A stretch of 64,000 nt of DNA. It comes from an uncultured Oscillibacter sp. (GTDB lineage Bacteria > Bacillota > Clostridia > Oscillospirales > Oscillospiraceae). The DNA lies in NCBI GenBank assembly GCA_905200545.1, contig CAJKKQ010000004.1, positions 102,793 to 166,792 of the forward strand. Reading direction: 5' to 3'. This document shows, one piece after another, positions 61,460-64,000 of the stretch; the first letter of the stretch is position 1; each line of letters begins with the position of its first letter. A program made the translations under genes and the position numbers. The notes beneath the pieces were generated by a model. It made no database searches. It had not been told where the DNA came from and worked only from the letters and a program-made list of their open reading frames with translations.

Positions 61460-61738
61460 ATGCCGAAAGTAAAAAAGATCCCCCAGCGGCAGTGTGTGGG
61501 CTGCCGGGAAATGAAGGATAAGAAATCCCTCTTGCGGGTGGTGCGCTCTCCCGAGGGGCAGGTCTCCCTGGACTTCGGCGGGAAGAAGCCCGGCCGGGGC
61601 GCCTACGTCTGCCATAATGTGGAGTGCCTGCGCAAGGCCCGGAAAACCCGGGCTCTGGAGCGGGCCTTCGAGGTGACCATCCCGCCGGAGGTGTACGACG
61701 CCATGGAGGCAGAGCTGGGAGGTGCCCATGGAGATTGA
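61460..61738 (+). CDS. ylxR: YlxR family RNA-binding protein (DUF448)
   Basis: A 92-residue protein with the hallmark RQCVGCREMKDK near the start and GRGAYVCHNVECLRKARK in the middle. Family members bind nucleic acid and, in some bacteria, RNase P. AAAGGCGG lies upstream. Its end overlaps the L7Ae-type gene by 11 bp. Confidence 0.93.
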   Translation: MPKVKKIPQRQCVGCREMKDKKSLLRVVRSPEGQVSLDFGGKKPGRGAYVCHNVECLRKARKTRALERAFEVTIPPEVYDAMEAELGGAHGD

Positions 61739-62504
61739 CGCTGTTTTGTCCCTGCTGGGCCTGGCCCTGCGGGGCGGCCGGCTGGTCATGGGTGAGGAAC
61801 CCGTGGAGACAGTAGTCCAGGCCCGGGATGCCCGGCTGCTGCTCCTGGCCTCCGATGCCGGAGACACCATCGCCCGCCGGTGCGCCTCTTTCGCCCGGGT
61901 GGGCCAGTGCCTGTACCTGACCCTTCCCGCCACCAAGGCGGAGCTGGGCCACGCCCTGGGCCGCACTTCCGTGGCCCTGGCCGCTCTGACAGATGTGGGC
62001 CTGGCCGCCGCTGCGGCGGACCGGCTGGCCCAGCAGGACCCGGCACAGTACGGCGAGATCGCCCAAAAGCTGCACCTCAAGCAGCAGCGGGCCGCCGAGC
62101 GCCGGGCCGCTCCCCGGACACGGGAGAAAGCTCCCAAAAAGGCCGCTCCCCCGCCCCGGAAAAGGCCGGAGAGCCGGGAGGCAGGCTGCGGCCGCAAGCC
62201 CAGCGAAGGGAGCGGACAGCCGCCCCGCAGGGAAGGCGGCCGGGATTTTCGCTCCCAGCAGGGCAAACCGCCTTACGGCAAGCGCCCCTATGACAAAGAG
62301 CGGCGTGCCTACGGCTCCGGCGAAGAACGGGGCCCACGCAAGCCCTACGCTGAGCGCACCGCTTCCCAGGGACACCGTTCCCGGGATCGCTTTTCCAACA
62401 GCCATTCCCCGGGCGGCGGACGCTCCTCAGGGAGAACCGCCCCCTATGCCCACAGCCGCCCGGTGAAAAAGGGCAAGGGCTCCTTCCGCAAACGGGAGGG
62501 CTGA
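61728..62504 (+). CDS. L7Ae-family (YlxQ-like) protein with a long basic tail
   Basis: A 258-residue protein. The first 100 residues are an L7Ae/YlxQ RNA-binding fold (LLGLALRGGRLVMGEEPVETVVQARDARLLLLASDAG; LGHALGRTSVALAALTDVGLAAA) normally found alone at this operon position. About 145 further residues are disordered, very basic and rich in Arg, Lys, Gly, Ser and Pro (GEERGPRKPYAERT; KKGKGSFRKREG). ATG at 61728 follows GGGAGG at five bases. The tail is far longer than in Bacillus YlxQ (about 100 residues). Confidence 0.9.
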   Translation: MEIDAVLSLLGLALRGGRLVMGEEPVETVVQARDARLLLLASDAGDTIARRCASFARVGQCLYLTLPATKAELGHALGRTSVALAALTDVGLAAAAADRLAQQDPAQYGEIAQKLHLKQQRAAERRAAPRTREKAPKKAAPPPRKRPESREAGCGRKPSEGSGQPPRREGGRDFRSQQGKPPYGKRPYDKERRAYGSGEERGPRKPYAERTASQGHRSRDRFSNSHSPGGGRSSGRTAPYAHSRPVKKGKGSFRKREG

Positions 62505-62585
62505 AATCCGGATGGAGAGATTCCTCCGGCAAATGCTTGAAAAAATTCCCCAGCCCTCGGGTTGGAGCGTAACGAGGTGTTTTGA

Positions 62586-64000
62586 TTGGGTATTGAGAAA
62601 TACAGAGTGCATGAGGTGGCCAAGGACTTCGGCCTGCCCACCAAGACCATTACGGAGATCCTCACCAAGTATGTGGCGGCCCCCAAGAACCACATGCAGG
62701 TGCTGACGGACCATGAGCTGTCCGTGATCTTCGATTATCTGACCCAGCACAATCAGGTCTCCGGCATCCAGGTGATCTTTGCCGACACCTATCAGGAGAA
62801 GGCCAAGGAGGCCCCCGCGGCTCCGGCGCAGAAGCCGGCAGCTCCCCAGCAGCCCGCCCAGCAGCAGGCGGCCAAGCAGGCCCCGCAGCAGCAGGCGGCT
62901 CCGCAGCAGAAGAATCCCCAGCAGTCCAAGCCCCAGCCGGTGGTGTCTCACCCCACCACCCGGGTGCCTCAGAAGAAGATCGTGGATACCCGCAAGGGCG
63001 GCGACGTGAACCTTGCCAAGTACGATGAGCGTCTGGAGACTCTGGGCGGCGAGCGGGCCGACCGGATGCAGCGCCAGCAGCGGGGCGGCAAGGAGAAGAT
63101 CCGCTCCAACAGCCAGCGCCGGGGCATGCCCATGTCCAACAAGCGCCGCCAGGACGAGCAGGAGAAGATGCGCCGCCTGCAGCTGGAGATTGCCAAGAAG
63201 GCTCCCGTGAAGGTCATGATTCCCGACGAGATCAGCGTGGGCGAACTGGCCAGCCGCATGAAGAAGACCGGCGCCGAGGTGGTCAAGTGCCTGATGAAAA
63301 ACGGCGTTATGGCCTCTTTGAGCCAGCTCATCGACTTCGACACCGCAGCCATCATCGCCGAGGAGATGGGCTGCAAGGTGGAAAAAGAGGTCACCGTCAC
63401 CATCGAGGAAAAGCTCATCGATGACCACGAGGATAAGCCGGAGGATCTGGTTCCCCGCGCCCCCGTGGTGGTGGTCATGGGCCACGTGGACCACGGCAAG
63501 ACCTCCCTGCTGGACACCATCCGCAATACCTCCGTGGCTGCCGGCGAGGCCGGCGGCATCACCCAGCACATCGGCGCCTATCAGGTGCAGGTGAAGGGCA
63601 AGCCCATCACCTTCCTGGATACTCCCGGCCATGAGGCCTTTACCTCCATGCGTGCCCGGGGTGCCATGATCACCGATATCGCCATTTTGATGGTGGCTGC
63701 CGACGACGGCATCATGCCCCAGACCGTGGAGTCCATCAACCACGCCAAAGCCGCCAATATCCCCATTATCGTGGCCATCAACAAGATCGATAAGCCCGAG
63801 GCCAACCCCGACCGCGTCATGCAGCAGCTGACGGAATACGGCCTGGTGCCGGAGGAGTGGGGCGGCGAGACCATCTGCTGCAAGGTCTCCGCCAAGAAGA
63901 ACATCGGCATCGACAACCTGCTGGAGATGGTGACCCTCACCGCCGAGATGGAGGAGCTCAAGGCCAACCCCAACCGGGCCGGCCAGGGCACCGTCATCGA
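62586..64000 (+). CDS. infB: Translation initiation factor IF-2 (3' end cut by window edge)
   Basis: The first 471 residues are visible. An IF2-N domain ([22 protein letters not shown]) is followed by a Gln/Ala/Pro-rich linker (about 75-125), a second IF2-N-like domain ([22 protein letters not shown]) and the G domain: G1 GHVDHGKT, G3 DTPGHEAF, G4 NKID. The start is TTG at 62586, the first codon after an in-frame TGA, with GAGGTG upstream. It carries initiator tRNA to the 30S subunit. Confidence 0.95.
   Translation, partial: MGIEKYRVHEVAKDFGLPTKTITEILTKYVAAPKNHMQVLTDHELSVIFDYLTQHNQVSGIQVIFADTYQEKAKEAPAAPAQKPAAPQQPAQQQAAKQAPQQQAAPQQKNPQQSKPQPVVSHPTTRVPQKKIVDTRKGGDVNLAKYDERLETLGGERADRMQRQQRGGKEKIRSNSQRRGMPMSNKRRQDEQEKMRRLQLEIAKKAPVKVMIPDEISVGELASRMKKTGAEVVKCLMKNGVMASLSQLIDFDTAAIIAEEMGCKVEKEVTVTIEEKLIDDHEDKPEDLVPRAPVVVVMGHVDHGKTSLLDTIRNTSVAAGEAGGITQHIGAYQVQVKGKPITFLDTPGHEAFTSMRARGAMITDIAILMVAADDGIMPQTVESINHAKAANIPIIVAINKIDKPEANPDRVMQQLTEYGLVPEEWGGETICCKVSAKKNIGIDNLLEMVTLTAEMEELKANPNRAGQGTVI

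Noticed and set aside
62800..62960. CAG/GCC-rich repetitive stretch in infB
   Set aside because: It encodes the normal low-complexity linker of IF-2, not a repeat array or CRISPR.

Overview
The window is chromosomal DNA of a high-GC, spore-forming member of the Clostridia, most likely a gut Oscillospiraceae relative of Flavonifractor, Oscillibacter, Lawsonibacter or Dysosmobacter. The grounds are high GC in coding DNA combined with Firmicutes traits: T-box leaders, a spoIIID gene, a PdaB-like deacetylase, the clostridial SCIFF peptide and its radical SAM maturase, strong GGAGG ribosome sites and some TTG/GTG starts. The genus assignment is inference. I see no CRISPR array, insertion sequence, prophage or rRNA. 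Genes are dense and often overlap as ATGA.

Region by region. 1-2.4 kb: a minus-strand operon (class II aldolase, MtnA, DeoD) that looks like a 5'-deoxyadenosine/methylthioadenosine salvage route. 2.5-7.4 kb: a lipoprotein, a nitroreductase, an HpcH/HpaI aldolase, an aminotransferase and a MATE exporter. 7.6-10.9 kb: SpoIIID, an unknown small protein, an LCP cell-wall ligase and an SLH/transglutaminase protein. 10.9-15.1 kb: a four-gene operon of unknown role (LRR protein, VWA protein, AAA ATPase, NifU-like protein). 15.2-17.2 kb: an autoregulated GntR/ABC operon of YtrA type. 17.3-20.2 kb: a CBS/DHH pyrophosphatase and an M24 peptidase.

20.4-27.8 kb: two paralogous ABC importers of the TrpXYZ type. 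The first sits behind a leader peptide and terminator that look like an attenuator. The second sits behind a T-box whose specifier reads UGG (Trp), and has an FAH-family hydrolase inserted. 27.8-30.2 kb: a Crp/Fnr regulator, a ferredoxin, a membrane Fe-S protein, TspO and tRNA-Arg. 30.3-36.5 kb: SerA, BipA, a copper-amine-oxidase-like surface protein, an apparently leaderless unknown gene, tRNA-Leu and a deacetylase. 36.5-39.5 kb: MgtE, then CcdA and a TlpA-type thioredoxin. 39.5-43.7 kb: the SCIFF peptide and maturase, a PLP decarboxylase-fold protein and phosphofructokinase.

43.8-48.6 kb: leuACDB under a Leu T-box (specifier CUG). 48.6-53.1 kb: a hydroxy-acid operon (LarA-like, GntP, two UxaA-type subunits). 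53.1-57.4 kb: an SGNH hydrolase, a glutamate/aspartate symporter, an aspartate racemase and a nucleotidyltransferase. 57.5-59.5 kb: a Fur-family regulator with ZnuC/ZnuB-type genes behind a Fur-like box. 59.6 kb to the end: the rimP-nusA-ylxR-ylxQ-infB translation operon, with infB running off the window.

Amino-acid supply is the main theme, with two tRNA-sensing leaders, two aromatic-type importers, serine and leucine synthesis and an acidic amino-acid importer. The most unusual parts are the leaders at 20.4, 23.7-24.0 and 36.6 kb, the NifU/AAA/VWA/LRR operon, the LarA-UxaA operon and the leaderless gene at 34.9 kb.
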